Shown here piece by piece: positions 16,037-24,001 of a stretch of 29,793 nt of DNA. The position numbers and the translations under genes are program-made. Position 1 is the stretch's first letter, and every line of letters starts with the position of its first letter. The notes under the pieces were generated by a model. The model made no database searches, was not told the origin of the DNA, and saw only the letters and a list, made by a program, of their open reading frames with translations. Source of the DNA: JAJZJT01 sp964610905 (GTDB taxonomy: Bacteria; Actinomycetota; Acidimicrobiia; Acidimicrobiales; RAAP-2); contig CAZSYT010000032.1 in NCBI GenBank assembly GCA_964610905.1, forward strand, positions 1-29,793. Direction: 5' to 3'.

Positions 16037-17329
16037 TCAGGATGCCGGGGCCGACACGGGCGTGAACGAGCACTCGAGGTGCTTGATGCCGTTGATGAAG
16101 TTCGACCGCAGGCGGTCCGGCTCCGAGACGGCGGTGATGTCCGGGAGGCGACGGAAGAGCTCTCGGAACATCACCGTGATCTCGCGCCGGGCGAGGTGGG
16201 CGCCCAGGCAGAAGTGGGGCCCGGGGGCGCCGAAGCCGAGGTGGGGATTGGGGTCTCGCCGGACGTCGAAGCGGTACGGGTCGTCGAAGACCGCCTCGTC
16301 GCGGTTGGCTGAGTTGTAGAAGAGCAGCACCTTGTCGCCGGCGTGCAGCTCCTCGCCGGCGAGGACGGCGTCCTGGCCCACCGTGCGGCGCATCCAGATC
16401 ACCGGGCTCGCCCACCGCACGATCTCGTCGACGGCAGTCGCCGACACCGACTCGACGTCGTCCTGCCAGGCGGCTCGCTGGTCGGGATGCTCGGTCAGGG
16501 CCCAGAGGCCGTGCGAGATGGCGTTGCGGGTGGTCTCGTTGCCGGCCACCACGAGCAGGATGAAGAACGACGCCAGCTCGGCGTGGGTGAGCGACTCGCC
16601 GTCGATGTTCGTGGTGATGAGCGCCGAGGTGAGGTCGTCGGTCGGCTGCTCGAGCCGGAAGCGGGCGAGGTCGCCCATCAGGTCGGACAGCTCCTGCCCG
16701 GCTTCGAGGAAGGCGACCACGGGGTCCTTGCCCGCCGGCACGTACTCGGGGTCCCCGTTCGAGAGGATGACGTTGGAGCAGCGGAACACCGATGGGTAGT
16801 CGGCCGCGGCGATGCCCATCATGTCGCAGATGACCTGCAGCGGGAGCGGGGCGGCCACCTCGGTGACGAAGTCGCACTCGCCGAGGACCGACACGGCGTC
16901 GATCACCCGGTCGGCGACCTGCTGGATGCCGTCTTCGATGCTCCGGACCATCCGCGGGCTGAAGGCGGCTGACACGATGCGCCGCAGCCGGGCGTGGCGC
17001 GGGTTGTCGGTCGAGATCATCCCACTGAAGTACTCGACCATCTCCTCGGGGAGGTCGAGGATCGAGACGGCCCCCTGGCCGGATCGGTAGACCTCGGGGT
17101 GCCGGCTGACCTCCGAGATGTCGGCATGTCGGACCACGGCACGGTAGCCGGGGCCCGGCGGCGGGGCGAGCGGCGAGACGTCGCGGTTGTCCGGCTCGAG
17201 GAAGTGGGCGAGCGGGCGCTCGCGGCGCAGCGTCCGGAAGGCACCTTCCCGCTCCGCCCACGGACGCTCCCAGAACGAGATGTCGGACAGGTCGACCTGG
17301 TCGGCCGTGAGGACGTCGCGGGGTTCCAC
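16037..17329 (-). CDS. cytochrome P450 (CYP124/125/142-like)
   Basis: Soluble bacterial P450 of 430 residues, a haem-thiolate monooxygenase. I-helix oxygen-activation motif is AGNETT (262-267), the K-helix ExxR is E302-I-V-R305, and the haem loop FGAPGPHFCLG has Cys374. The N-terminal part has the H-x-x-x-R segment DNPRHARLRRIVSAAFSPR. The C-terminal stretch RSNFINGIKHLECSFTP resembles the end of mycobacterial CYP124, CYP125 and CYP142, which oxidise terminal methyl groups of sterol side chains and branched lipids. That assignment is inference; a redox partner is not in the window. An acyl-CoA dehydrogenase about 15 kb away would fit lipid oxidation but is not linked. The GTG follows TACCAT by 6 nt. 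Confidence 0.95.
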   Translation of the reverse strand: MEPRDVLTADQVDLSDISFWERPWAEREGAFRTLRRERPLAHFLEPDNRDVSPLAPPPGPGYRAVVRHADISEVSRHPEVYRSGQGAVSILDLPEEMVEYFSGMISTDNPRHARLRRIVSAAFSPRMVRSIEDGIQQVADRVIDAVSVLGECDFVTEVAAPLPLQVICDMMGIAAADYPSVFRCSNVILSNGDPEYVPAGKDPVVAFLEAGQELSDLMGDLARFRLEQPTDDLTSALITTNIDGESLTHAELASFFILLVVAGNETTRNAISHGLWALTEHPDQRAAWQDDVESVSATAVDEIVRWASPVIWMRRTVGQDAVLAGEELHAGDKVLLFYNSANRDEAVFDDPYRFDVRRDPNPHLGFGAPGPHFCLGAHLARREITVMFRELFRRLPDITAVSEPDRLRSNFINGIKHLECSFTPVSAPAS

Positions 17330-17335
17330 GACGTC

Positions 17336-17341
17336 ATGGTA
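17336..17341 (-). promoter_or_regulatory. -10 box TACCAT for the P450
   Basis: TACCAT on the minus strand is followed by 6 nt and the GTG start of the P450. Confidence 0.45.
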
Positions 17342-17374
17342 GCGAGAGGCGGTGCGAGCGAGGTGCGCCGCCGA

Positions 17375-17977
17375 TCAGCCCTCGCCCGGCGTGACGGGTC
17401 GGAAGGTGAAGGGGAGGTCGCCCACCCGTACCAGAAGCGACGCCACGGTGCGCCCGAGGGCGGCGAGCGGCTCGTCGAGGCGCTCGGGGTCCTCGAGCGT
17501 CGCCTCCTCGAGGGGGCAGGAGCCTTCGAAGGAGACCTCGACGGCGTGCTCGGGCCCTCGGGGGTCGTCGCCGAGGACCTGCTCGACCGTGGGGAAGGCC
17601 CGGGCGAGCGGCTCGTCGCCCACGACGGCGAGCTGGTCGGGGAGCACGCCGAGGAGCTCGGCGACGTCGGGGGCCTCGTCGAGGCCCTGCACACGGAAGG
17701 CGACCTCGACGACCACCTCGGGAAGCTCGTCGGGCTCCTCGCCGATGCCCCAGCTCCGGTAGGCGGTCTGGCTCCAGGTCGGCCAGTCGAGGCTGACGTC
17801 GACGCGGATCCGGGCCGGCCGCTGCTCGCCGGGGAGGCTGTAGGACGTCTCGAAGCTGACGTCGCCGAGGAAGACGTCCACCTGGAACCGCTCCTCGGGC
17901 GCTTGCCGCTCGAGGAGGGCCTGGTCGAAGCCTCGGCGGAGCGAGGCGACCAATTGGGCGAAGACGTGGTCCAGCAT
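17375..17977 (-). CDS. hypothetical acidic protein, unrecognised
   Basis: A 200-residue protein without signal peptide, membrane helix or a domain I recognise. It is acidic and beta-rich by eye: alternating hydrophobic and charged stretches such as FQVDVFLGDVSFETSYSL and ARIRVDVSLDWPTWSQTAY in the first half, and EVVVEVAFRVQGLDEAPDV in the middle. The N-terminal MLDHVFAQLVASLRRGFDQAL looks like an amphipathic helix. The coding call rests on composition, the ordered-looking sequence and its place divergent from the glycerophosphodiesterase, with TAGCCT 10 nt before the ATG. The P450 starts 45 nt downstream on the same strand, so co-transcription with it is possible. Function is unknown. Confidence 0.75.
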   Translation of the reverse strand: MLDHVFAQLVASLRRGFDQALLERQAPEERFQVDVFLGDVSFETSYSLPGEQRPARIRVDVSLDWPTWSQTAYRSWGIGEEPDELPEVVVEVAFRVQGLDEAPDVAELLGVLPDQLAVVGDEPLARAFPTVEQVLGDDPRGPEHAVEVSFEGSCPLEEATLEDPERLDEPLAALGRTVASLLVRVGDLPFTFRPVTPGEG

Positions 17978-17987
17978 GGCGGGGCAG

Positions 17988-17997
17988 AGGCTACCGT
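17988..17997. promoter_or_regulatory. overlapping divergent -10 boxes, same ten bases as at the pepN/kinase pair
   Basis: AGGCTACCGT again gives TAGCCT on the minus strand (10 nt before the hypothetical gene's ATG) and TACCGT on the plus strand (6 nt before the glycerophosphodiesterase GTG). The start codons are 26 bp apart. Confidence 0.55.
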
Positions 17998-18003
17998 TCT
18001 CGC

Positions 18004-18885
18004 GTGGACCGCGATCAGACCGTCGACCAGGGCCCGTGGACCGACCGGAGGGTCATCGCCTACGCCCACCAGGGTGGTGCGTGGGAAGGGCCGTCGTCCA
18101 CGCTCTTCGCCATCCGCCAGGCGATCGCCGCCGGCGCCACGGGGATCGAGCTCGACGTGCACGCCACCGCCGACGGTCACCTGGTGGTCACCCACGACCC
18201 CACGGTCGACCGCACCACCGACGGGGCGGGCGAGATCGCCACGCTCACCCTCGAGGAGCTGAAGCGGCTCGACAACGCCTACTGGTGGTCAGCCGGGGCG
18301 GACGTGAGCCCGGGGCTCCCCGACGACGCCTACCCGTTCCGGGGCCGGGCACCCGCGGACCGGGCGTTCGGGGTCGCCACCCTCGAGGAGGTGCTCGACG
18401 AGTTCCGAGGGGTGGTCCTCAACCTCGACATCAAGCGAACGGCGCCCGCCGTCGAGCCCTACGAGCGCGCCATCGCCGACCTGCTCCGCCGGTTCGGTCG
18501 TCGGGACGACGTCATCGTGGCGTCGTTCCTCGACGCCGCGACCGACGCCTTCAGCGCCTACGCGCCCGATGTCCCGACGTCGGCGGGCACGGCGGCCGTC
18601 GCCGAGTTCGTCCGGGCGGTCCGCTCCGGCGAGGCGCCGCCGCCGCTCCGGCACGTCGCGCTGCAGGTGCCCGCCTCCTACGGCGAGGTCACCGTCGTCG
18701 ACGAGACGCTGGTCGAGGCCGCCCACCGCTCTGGCCTCGCCGTGCACGTGTGGACGATCGAAGACGAGGACGAGATGGACCGCCTGTGCGACCTCGGCGT
18801 CGACGGCATCATCACCGACCGGCCTTCGGCGCTCGTCGGCGTGCTCGATCGGCGGGGCGAGCGATGGGTGCCCCCGTCACGGTGA
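18004..18885 (+). CDS. glycerophosphodiester phosphodiesterase family protein (actinobacterial HQGG type)
   Basis: TIM-barrel hydrolase of 293 residues expected to cleave glycerophosphodiesters into sn-glycerol-3-phosphate and an alcohol. Active-site motif is H22-Q23-G-G in place of the classical H-R-G, followed by PSSTLFAI in place of PENT-x. The metal-binding pair is E49-x-D51 in ATGIELDVHATADGHLVVTHD, with H64 as the second catalytic His. The C-terminal part contains the GVDGIITDRPSAL barrel strand typical of the family. HQGG and PSST substitutions recur in actinobacterial members as I recall them, so the enzyme is likely active, but substrate range may differ. There is no signal peptide, so it acts in the cytoplasm. 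The GTG is fixed by TACCGT 6 nt upstream. Confidence 0.92.
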   Translation: MDRDQTVDQGPWTDRRVIAYAHQGGAWEGPSSTLFAIRQAIAAGATGIELDVHATADGHLVVTHDPTVDRTTDGAGEIATLTLEELKRLDNAYWWSAGADVSPGLPDDAYPFRGRAPADRAFGVATLEEVLDEFRGVVLNLDIKRTAPAVEPYERAIADLLRRFGRRDDVIVASFLDAATDAFSAYAPDVPTSAGTAAVAEFVRAVRSGEAPPPLRHVALQVPASYGEVTVVDETLVEAAHRSGLAVHVWTIEDEDEMDRLCDLGVDGIITDRPSALVGVLDRRGERWVPPSR

Positions 18886-19037
18886 CGGGTCGGCGGGCCG
18901 CCGCTGCAGGGTGGGCCCGGCAGCCTTGGCGCGTGGACTGCCCGTGCACAGGGTGTGCGAGCCGCCCCGGGTGGCCTCCGGGCCGCGCAGGAGCAGAGGC
19001 CCAGATGGGGGCAGGAGCGACCGGGCGGAGCAGGGGC

Positions 19038-19121
19038 TTAGCCCCGGCCGCAGTTCGGCTTCTTGCCGTGGTTGGCCTTCTTCTTGGCGCGGAGCTTGCG
19101 CTTGTTGGTTCGCTTGGACAC
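19038..19121 (-). CDS. 50S ribosomal protein bL37, 27 residues
   Basis: A tiny basic protein: VSKRTNKRKLRAKKK, then ANHGKKPNCGRG. The core KANHGKxPN matches bL37, the roughly 24-residue large-subunit protein seen in mycobacterial ribosome structures and easily missed by gene finders. The GTG start is fixed by the protein beginning and by TATCCT ending 9 nt upstream; stop is TAA. It is transcribed opposite to its neighbours, convergent with the glycerophosphodiesterase and divergent from the DUF192 gene, with its own promoter. The Cys in the tail (PNCGRG) and the three-residue extension are unlike the mycobacterial sequence as I remember it. The 152 bp between it and the glycerophosphodiesterase contain only short hairpins (for example CCCGG/CCGGG at 18966-18982). 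Confidence 0.88.
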   Translation of the reverse strand: MSKRTNKRKLRAKKKANHGKKPNCGRG

Positions 19122-19130
19122 GAGGAGGAG

Positions 19131-19136
19131 AGGATA
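19131..19136 (-). promoter_or_regulatory. -10 box TATCCT for bL37
   Basis: TATCCT on the minus strand lies 9 nt before the bL37 GTG, separated by CTCCTCCTC. No Shine-Dalgarno is present. Confidence 0.5.
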
Positions 19137-19249
19137 GTCGGGTACCGGCCGCACCGGCGAACCGCCGGAGCGGGCCTGCGCTTCCCGATCCCGTGCCCGT
19201 CCCCTCACCGGCGGCACCGGCGGCACGGGCGGCACCGGCGGCGGCACCG

Positions 19250-19579
19250 GTGAGCTGGCTCCTGCGCGAGGGGGACGTGCTCGCGGCCGCCGATGTCGCC
19301 GCGACCCCGTGGGCGCGAGCCAAGGGACTGCTCGGCACCCGTTCGTACGCGGGGGCGATGGTGCTGCCTCGAACCCGCTCGATCCACACCCTTGGCATGC
19401 ACTACGCCATCGACGTCGCCTTCTGCGACCGCGACCTGGTCGTCCTCGATGTCGTCACCATGCGTCGGTGGCGGCTCGGCGTGCCGAGGTGGAAGGCGCG
19501 GACGGTGATCGAGGCCGAAGCCGGAGCGTTCGAGCGCTGGGGCCTGCGCCCTGGTGACCGCTTGGAGCTCCGCGGGTGA
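19250..19579 (+). CDS. DUF192 family protein
   Basis: A 109-residue protein matching the small all-beta DUF192 family. The conserved core is LPRTRSIHTLGMHYAIDVAF followed by CDRDLVVLDV, and the end is AGAFERWGLRPGDRLEL. Many members are exported, but here no signal peptide is apparent. A leaderless-type start is not obvious. The GTG used gives VSWLLREGDVLAAADVA, while an in-frame GTG about 57 nt upstream would add a Pro/Ala-rich stretch encoded by GGCACCGGCG-type repeats. The stop codon overlaps the rsmI GTG (GTGA), suggesting co-translation. Function of the family is not established. Confidence 0.85.
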   Translation: MSWLLREGDVLAAADVAATPWARAKGLLGTRSYAGAMVLPRTRSIHTLGMHYAIDVAFCDRDLVVLDVVTMRRWRLGVPRWKARTVIEAEAGAFERWGLRPGDRLELRG

Positions 19580-20789
19580 CCCGGCGCGAGCACCCGGCCA
19601 GCGGGGGCCCGGCCAGCGGGGGCCCGGAAAGCGGGGGCCCGGACAGCGGGGGCCCGGACAGCGGGGGCCCGGACAGCGGGGGCCCGGCCAGCGGGGGCCC
19701 GGCCAGCGGGGGCCCGGCCAGCGGGGGCNNNNNNNNNNNNNNNNNNNNNNNNNNNNNNNNNNNNNNNNNNNNNNNNNNNNNNNNNNNNNNNNNNNNNNNN
19801 NNNNNNNNNNNNNNNNNNNNNNNNNNNNCAGCGGGGGCCCGGCCAGCGGGGGCCCGGCCAGCGGGGGCCCGGCCAGCGGGGGCGCCGTCGTGCTGGTCGG
19901 CACGCCGATCGGCAACCTCGGCGACCTGTCGCCCCGGGCCGTCGAGGAGCTCGCCAGGGCAGCCGCGATCTACTGTGAGGACACGAGGCGCACCCGTGGC
20001 CTGTTGGCCCATGCGGGCATCACCGGGGTCCCCCTGCGCTCGCTCCACCGGCACAACGAAGCCGCCCGGACCGCCGACGTGCTCGCCGCCGTGTCGGCGG
20101 GGGAACGCGTGGCCGTGGTCAGTGACGCCGGCATGCCGGGCATCTCCGACCCGGGCAGCCGCGTCGTCGCGACAGCCGTCGAAGCCGGCCTCCCGGTCAC
20201 CGTGGTCCCCGGCCCCTCCGCCGTGCTCGGGGCCCTGGTCGTGAGCGGGCTCGCAACCGACCGGTTCTGCTTCGAGGGCTTCCTCCCGCGATCGGGTGCG
20301 GCACGGCGCCGCCGGCTGGCGGCGCTCGTCGGCGACGAGCGCACGGCGGTCGTCTTCGAGGCGCCGGTCCGCACGGCGGCCACCCTCGAGGACCTGGCAG
20401 GGGCCTGTGGTCCCGAGCGCCGTGTCGCCGTCGTGCGGGAGCTGACCAAGGTCCACGAGGAGGTGTGGCGTGGCGACCTTGCCGGGGCGGCCGCCTGGGC
20501 CCGTGCCCACCCGCCACGTGGGGAGGTCGTCGTCGTCCTCGAGGGTGCAGGCCGCGACGGGACGGCTGGCGGGACGGCCCCCGAAGTCGGCGACGACGCC
20601 CTCGTCGAGGCCGTGGCCGCCCGGGTGGGTGCCGGGGAGCGGACCCGGACCGCGGTCGACGCCGTGGCCGGGGAGTTCGGCGTGCCTCGGCGCCGTGTCT
20701 ACCAGCTGGCCCACGGTGCCCCCGGGACGAGCAGTGCCCCCGGGACGAGCGGTGCGCCCGGAACAAGCGACGAGCCGCAGCCGTTGTGA
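19576..20789 (+). CDS. rsmI: 16S rRNA (cytidine1402-2'-O)-methyltransferase, interrupted by an assembly gap
   Basis: Tetrapyrrole-methylase-fold enzyme that 2'-O-methylates C1402 of 16S rRNA in the decoding centre. The core starts at VLVGTPIGNLGDLSPRAVEE and contains YCEDTRRTRGLL, VAVVSDAGMPGISDPGSR, VTVVPGPSAVLGALVVSGL and FEGFLPR, all diagnostic. The GTG used overlaps the DUF192 stop by 4 nt and is followed by Pro-x-Ser-Gly-Gly repeats that run into 100 N. Across the gap the frame agrees only if the real missing length is 2 modulo 3. A 15-bp period predicts 5 modulo 15, which satisfies this, so one continuous gene is likely. Alternative start: GTG at 19890, directly at the first strand. The C-terminus carries another short repeat (PGTSSAPGTSGAPGTS). 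Confidence 0.85.
19593..19882 (+). repeat. 15-bp minisatellite encoding PASGG/PDSGG, spanning an assembly gap
   Basis: Nine full 15-bp units CCCGGCCAGCGGGGG, or variants with GAA/GAC at the Ala codon (units 3-6), precede the gap. Three full units and a partial one follow it. In the rsmI frame each unit reads Pro-(Ala/Glu/Asp)-Ser-Gly-Gly. Confidence 0.95.
19729..19828. other. assembly gap (100 N)
   Basis: Exactly 100 N inside the 15-bp repeat, most likely a fixed-length placeholder. Repeat phase predicts a true length of 5, 20, 35... bp, so the number of units in rsmI is unknown. Confidence 0.95.
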
Positions 20790-20851
20790 CTGCCGTGCAC
20801 GCCCGCACGCGCCGGCCGGGGCGCACCGGCCGCTGAGCGAGGAGGACCGCC

Positions 20852-21403
20852 ATGTTCGGACGCAGCACGCACGAGCCGTTGGAGACGACGCAGGCCTCGC
20901 CCGTCGAGCCCGGTGACGTCCCCGAGGGCTCGGCACGCGCTTCCTTCGCTGCCGGGTGCTTCTGGGGGGTCGAGGACTTCTTCCGGTCCGTCGACGGCGT
21001 CCTCGACGTCGTCGTCGGCTACGAGGGCGGCGACGTCGAGGCGCCGACGTACGAGCAGGTGTGCAGTGGGCGCACGGGCCACGCCGAGGCTGTTCTCGTC
21101 ACCTACGACCCCGCGAGGGTCGACTACGCCACCCTGCTCGATGCGTTCTTCCGTCACCACGACCCGACCACGCCCAACCGGCAAGGCCCCGACGTGGGCA
21201 CGCAGTACCGATCGGTCGTCTTCGCCCACGACGGCGACCAGCTGCGCCAGGCCACCGAGGCGCTCGTGGCCTACCAGGCCAGGTTCCGCCGGCCGATCGT
21301 CACCGAGGTGGTCCGGGCGTCGACGTTCTGGCCGGCCGAGGCCTACCATCAGGGCTTCGCCACCCGGACGGGCAGGGGCAGCTGTCACGTGGCCAACTGG
21401 TGA
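20852..21403 (+). CDS. msrA: peptide-methionine (S)-S-oxide reductase
   Basis: Repairs oxidised methionine by reducing the S-epimer of methionine sulfoxide. A protein of 183 residues with the catalytic GCFWG motif (Cys36) and the conserved GYEGG, TGHAEAV, FFRHHDPTTPNRQGPDVGTQYRS and ASTFWPAEAYHQ segments. The C-terminal GSCHVANW supplies a likely resolving cysteine for thioredoxin recycling. It has one of the clearest Shine-Dalgarno sequences in the window, GAGGAGGA ending 5 nt before the ATG, unlike the many leaderless genes around it. It lies 62 nt after rsmI on the same strand and 64 nt before metG. About 30 N-terminal residues before the conserved fold are variable. No membrane or export signal is seen. 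Confidence 0.97.
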   Translation: MFGRSTHEPLETTQASPVEPGDVPEGSARASFAAGCFWGVEDFFRSVDGVLDVVVGYEGGDVEAPTYEQVCSGRTGHAEAVLVTYDPARVDYATLLDAFFRHHDPTTPNRQGPDVGTQYRSVVFAHDGDQLRQATEALVAYQARFRRPIVTEVVRASTFWPAEAYHQGFATRTGRGSCHVANW

Positions 21404-21453
21404 CGCGCGGCGCGGTCCGCTCGGGCACGTCCGTCGGACTCCGGTCCGGTCGG

Positions 21454-21459
21454 TACGCT
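21454..21459 (+). promoter_or_regulatory. -10 box TACGCT for metG
   Basis: TACGCT is followed by 8 nt and the GTG of metG, giving the metG-tatD pair its own probable leaderless promoter within the plus-strand run. Confidence 0.45.
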
Positions 21460-21467
21460 TGCGGACG

Positions 21468-22976
21468 GTGCCCCGCTTCTACATCACCACGCCGATCTAC
21501 TACGTCAACGACGCACCCCACGTCGGCCACGCCTACTGCACGGTCAACGCGGACGCCCTGGCGCGCTGGCACCGGCTGCGTGGCGACGACGTCTTCTTCC
21601 TGACGGGCACCGACGAGCACGGCCAGAAGGTGGCGCGCACGGCCGAGGAGCACGGCGAGTCACCCGAGGCTTGGACCGACCGGCTCGCACCTCGCTTTGC
21701 CGAGGCATGGCATGCCCTCGACGTCAGCAACGACGACTTCATCCGCACGACCGAGCCGCGTCACCACCGCGCCGTGCAGGCGTTCCTCTCGCGCATCTAC
21801 GACAACGGCTACATCGTGAAGGGGACCTACCGCGGCCAGTACTGCGTGGCGTGCGAGCAGTACTACGGCGAGGACGAGCTGCTCGAGGGGAACCTCTGCC
21901 CCGTGCACCGGCGCCCCGTCGAGCTGCTCGAGGAGGAGAACTACTTCTTCCGTCTCAGCGCATTCGAGCAGCGGCTGATCGACTGGTACGAGGCCCACCC
22001 CGACGCCGTCGCACCCGAGCCCAAGCGCAACGAGGCGCTCAGCTTCATCAAGGGCGGGCTCCACGACATCTCGATCACCCGAACCTCGATCGACTGGGGT
22101 GTTCCCGTTCCCTGGGACGAGGGCCACGTCTTCTACGTCTGGTACGACGCGCTGGTCAACTACCTGACCGCCATCGGCTTCGGCGAGGACGAGGAGCGCT
22201 TCGGCGCCTGGTGGCCCGCCGTCCACCACCTGATCGGCAAGGAGATCATCCGCTTCCACTGCGTGTGGTGGCCGGCGATGTGCATGGCGGCGGGGATCGA
22301 CCCGCCCGCCCACGTGCAGGTGCACGGCTGGCTGCTGGTCGGCGGCGAGAAGATGTCGAAGTCGAGCCTCAACCAGATCGCCCCGGCCGAGCTCATCGCC
22401 GACTACGGCGTCGACGCCGTCCGCTACCACCTGCTCCGCGACGTCCCGCTCGGCTCCGACGGCGACTTCTCCGCCGAGGGGATCACCGCCCGCTACAACT
22501 CGGATCTCGCCAACAACCTCGGCAACCTGCTGTCCCGCGTGGCGACCGTCGTCGGATCCAAGTGCGGCGGGATCGGGCCGGCTCCGGGACGCAGCGGGCG
22601 CCTGGCCGACGAGGCGTCCGCGGCGGTGGCCGCAGCTGTGGCCGCGTGGGAGGCCGGGCAGCCCCACCTCGCGCTCGAGGCGACGTGGCGCCTCGTGCGA
22701 GGGGCGAACTCGGCGCTCGAGGCCGCCGAGCCGTGGAAGGCCGAGCCGGGTCCCGGGGTGGACCGGGTCCTCGGCGACGCGCTCGAGGTGCTGCGCATCG
22801 TGGCCCTCCTGGCCGCTCCGGCGATGCCAGCTGCCACGGCCGCCATCTGGAGCCGGATCGGCCTCGCGGGGTTGCCTGCCGACCAGCGGCTGCCCGCCGA
22901 TGCCGTGTGGGGCGGCTACCCCGGTGGCCTCCCGGTCGAGAAGGGCGCGCCACTCTTCCCCCGACGGAAGGGCTGA
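21468..22976 (+). CDS. metG: methionyl-tRNA synthetase
   Basis: Class I aminoacyl-tRNA synthetase of 502 residues that charges tRNA-Met. The catalytic Rossmann fold has HVGH (18-21) as the HIGH motif and KMSKS (295-299). The connective peptide carries a single zinc knuckle C126-x2-C129...C144-x2-H147, as in the Thermus/actinobacterial short type. The anticodon-binding helical bundle occupies ~350-480 (NSDLANNLGNLLSRV, LEAAEPWK). The C-terminal dimerisation/tRNA-binding extension of the E. coli enzyme is absent, normal for this type. The GTG start gives MPRFYITTPIYYVNDAPHVG, exactly the expected N-terminus; longer in-frame sequence upstream overlaps msrA and is not used. tatD begins 3 nt after its stop. 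Confidence 0.98.
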   Translation: MPRFYITTPIYYVNDAPHVGHAYCTVNADALARWHRLRGDDVFFLTGTDEHGQKVARTAEEHGESPEAWTDRLAPRFAEAWHALDVSNDDFIRTTEPRHHRAVQAFLSRIYDNGYIVKGTYRGQYCVACEQYYGEDELLEGNLCPVHRRPVELLEEENYFFRLSAFEQRLIDWYEAHPDAVAPEPKRNEALSFIKGGLHDISITRTSIDWGVPVPWDEGHVFYVWYDALVNYLTAIGFGEDEERFGAWWPAVHHLIGKEIIRFHCVWWPAMCMAAGIDPPAHVQVHGWLLVGGEKMSKSSLNQIAPAELIADYGVDAVRYHLLRDVPLGSDGDFSAEGITARYNSDLANNLGNLLSRVATVVGSKCGGIGPAPGRSGRLADEASAAVAAAVAAWEAGQPHLALEATWRLVRGANSALEAAEPWKAEPGPGVDRVLGDALEVLRIVALLAAPAMPAATAAIWSRIGLAGLPADQRLPADAVWGGYPGGLPVEKGAPLFPRRKG

Positions 22977-22979
22977 CCG

Positions 22980-23912
22980 GTGTCCGCCACGGCCGGCCCG
23001 GTCGACGGTGAGCCGGCACCCGAGCCGCCCGAGGCGGGAGACGACCCGGGCGACGCCGTCGTCGAGTGGTTCGACTCGCACTGCCACCTGCAGGACCGCT
23101 ACCTCCGCGACGCAGGCGCCGGGGAGGTCGCGCCCGAGGCAGGCGGGTCCGCCACCTCGCACGAGCTCGAAGGCGTCGTGGCCCGGGCGGCCGAGGCCGG
23201 GGTGACCCGTCTCGTGTGCGTCGGCACCGACGCGTCGACCTCGCGCGCTGCGGTCGCCCTGGTGCGCTCGCTCAGGAGCCCTGGTTCGGTGGCCCGTGCG
23301 GAAGGCGTCGAGGCATGGGCGACCGTCGGGCTTCACCCCCACGACGCACGCGACGGCGTCGCGGCGACCGTCGCGGTCCTCGAGGAGGCGCTGGCCGCCG
23401 GCGAGGCGGTGGTGGCGGTTGGCGAGTGCGGGCTCGACTTCCACTACGACCATTCGCCCCGGCCGGCCCAGCGCGAGGCCTTCGCCGCCCAGGTGGCGCT
23501 GGCTCACCGGTTCGGGCTCGCTCTCGTGGTGCACACCCGCGAAGCGTGGGACGACACGCTCGACGTGCTGCGCGGCGAGGGCCTCCCGGAGCGGACGGTC
23601 ATCCACTGCTTCACCGGTGGGCCCGACGAGGCCCGGCGGTGCCTCGACCTCGGCGCCGTCCTCTCCTTCAGCGGCGTCGTCACCTTCAAGAACGCCGCAG
23701 ACGTCCGGGAGGCGGCGGCGCTGTGCCCCATCGACCGGCTGCTCGTCGAGACGGACTCCCCGTTCCTCGCGCCCGTCCCGCACCGCGGTTCGACCAACGA
23801 GCCGTCGAGGGTGCCGCTGGTCGGGGCGGTCGTCGCCGAGTGCCAGGGCGTCGACCGCGAAGTGCTCGCCGCCACGACGACGGCGAATGCCCGCCGGTTC
23901 TTCGGCGTCTGA
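22980..23912 (+). CDS. tatD: TatD family metal-dependent hydrolase (DNase)
   Basis: Cytoplasmic TIM-barrel metallohydrolase of 310 residues with 3'-5' exonuclease or DNase activity in studied members. Metal ligands are visible: DSHCHL with H34/H36, the bridging Glu in VAVGECGLDFHYD, the His of LALVVHTREAWDD, the His of VIHCFTGG and the Asp of LLVETDSPFLAP. About 25 N-terminal Pro/Glu-rich residues precede the fold. Between strand 1 and helix 1 an insertion (RDAGAGEVAPEAGGSATS) replaces the usual short loop. The GTG lies 3 nt after metG, indicating coupling. The metG-tatD order is conserved in Firmicutes and Actinobacteria. A hairpin at 24002-24045 lies downstream. Confidence 0.95.
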   Translation: MSATAGPVDGEPAPEPPEAGDDPGDAVVEWFDSHCHLQDRYLRDAGAGEVAPEAGGSATSHELEGVVARAAEAGVTRLVCVGTDASTSRAAVALVRSLRSPGSVARAEGVEAWATVGLHPHDARDGVAATVAVLEEALAAGEAVVAVGECGLDFHYDHSPRPAQREAFAAQVALAHRFGLALVVHTREAWDDTLDVLRGEGLPERTVIHCFTGGPDEARRCLDLGAVLSFSGVVTFKNAADVREAAALCPIDRLLVETDSPFLAPVPHRGSTNEPSRVPLVGAVVAECQGVDREVLAATTTANARRFFGV

Positions 23913-24001
23913 TTCCCCGCGTGTCGTCGGCGAGAGCCTCGGGTCGCCCGGTGCTGTCGGACGGCACGAGCGCGGTGGCACGTCCCCGACGCCGACCCCG
24001 A

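Noticed and set aside
19593..19882. Possible CRISPR array at the regular repeats
   Set aside because: Units are contiguous 15-bp repeats with no unique spacers, and they read in frame as protein.
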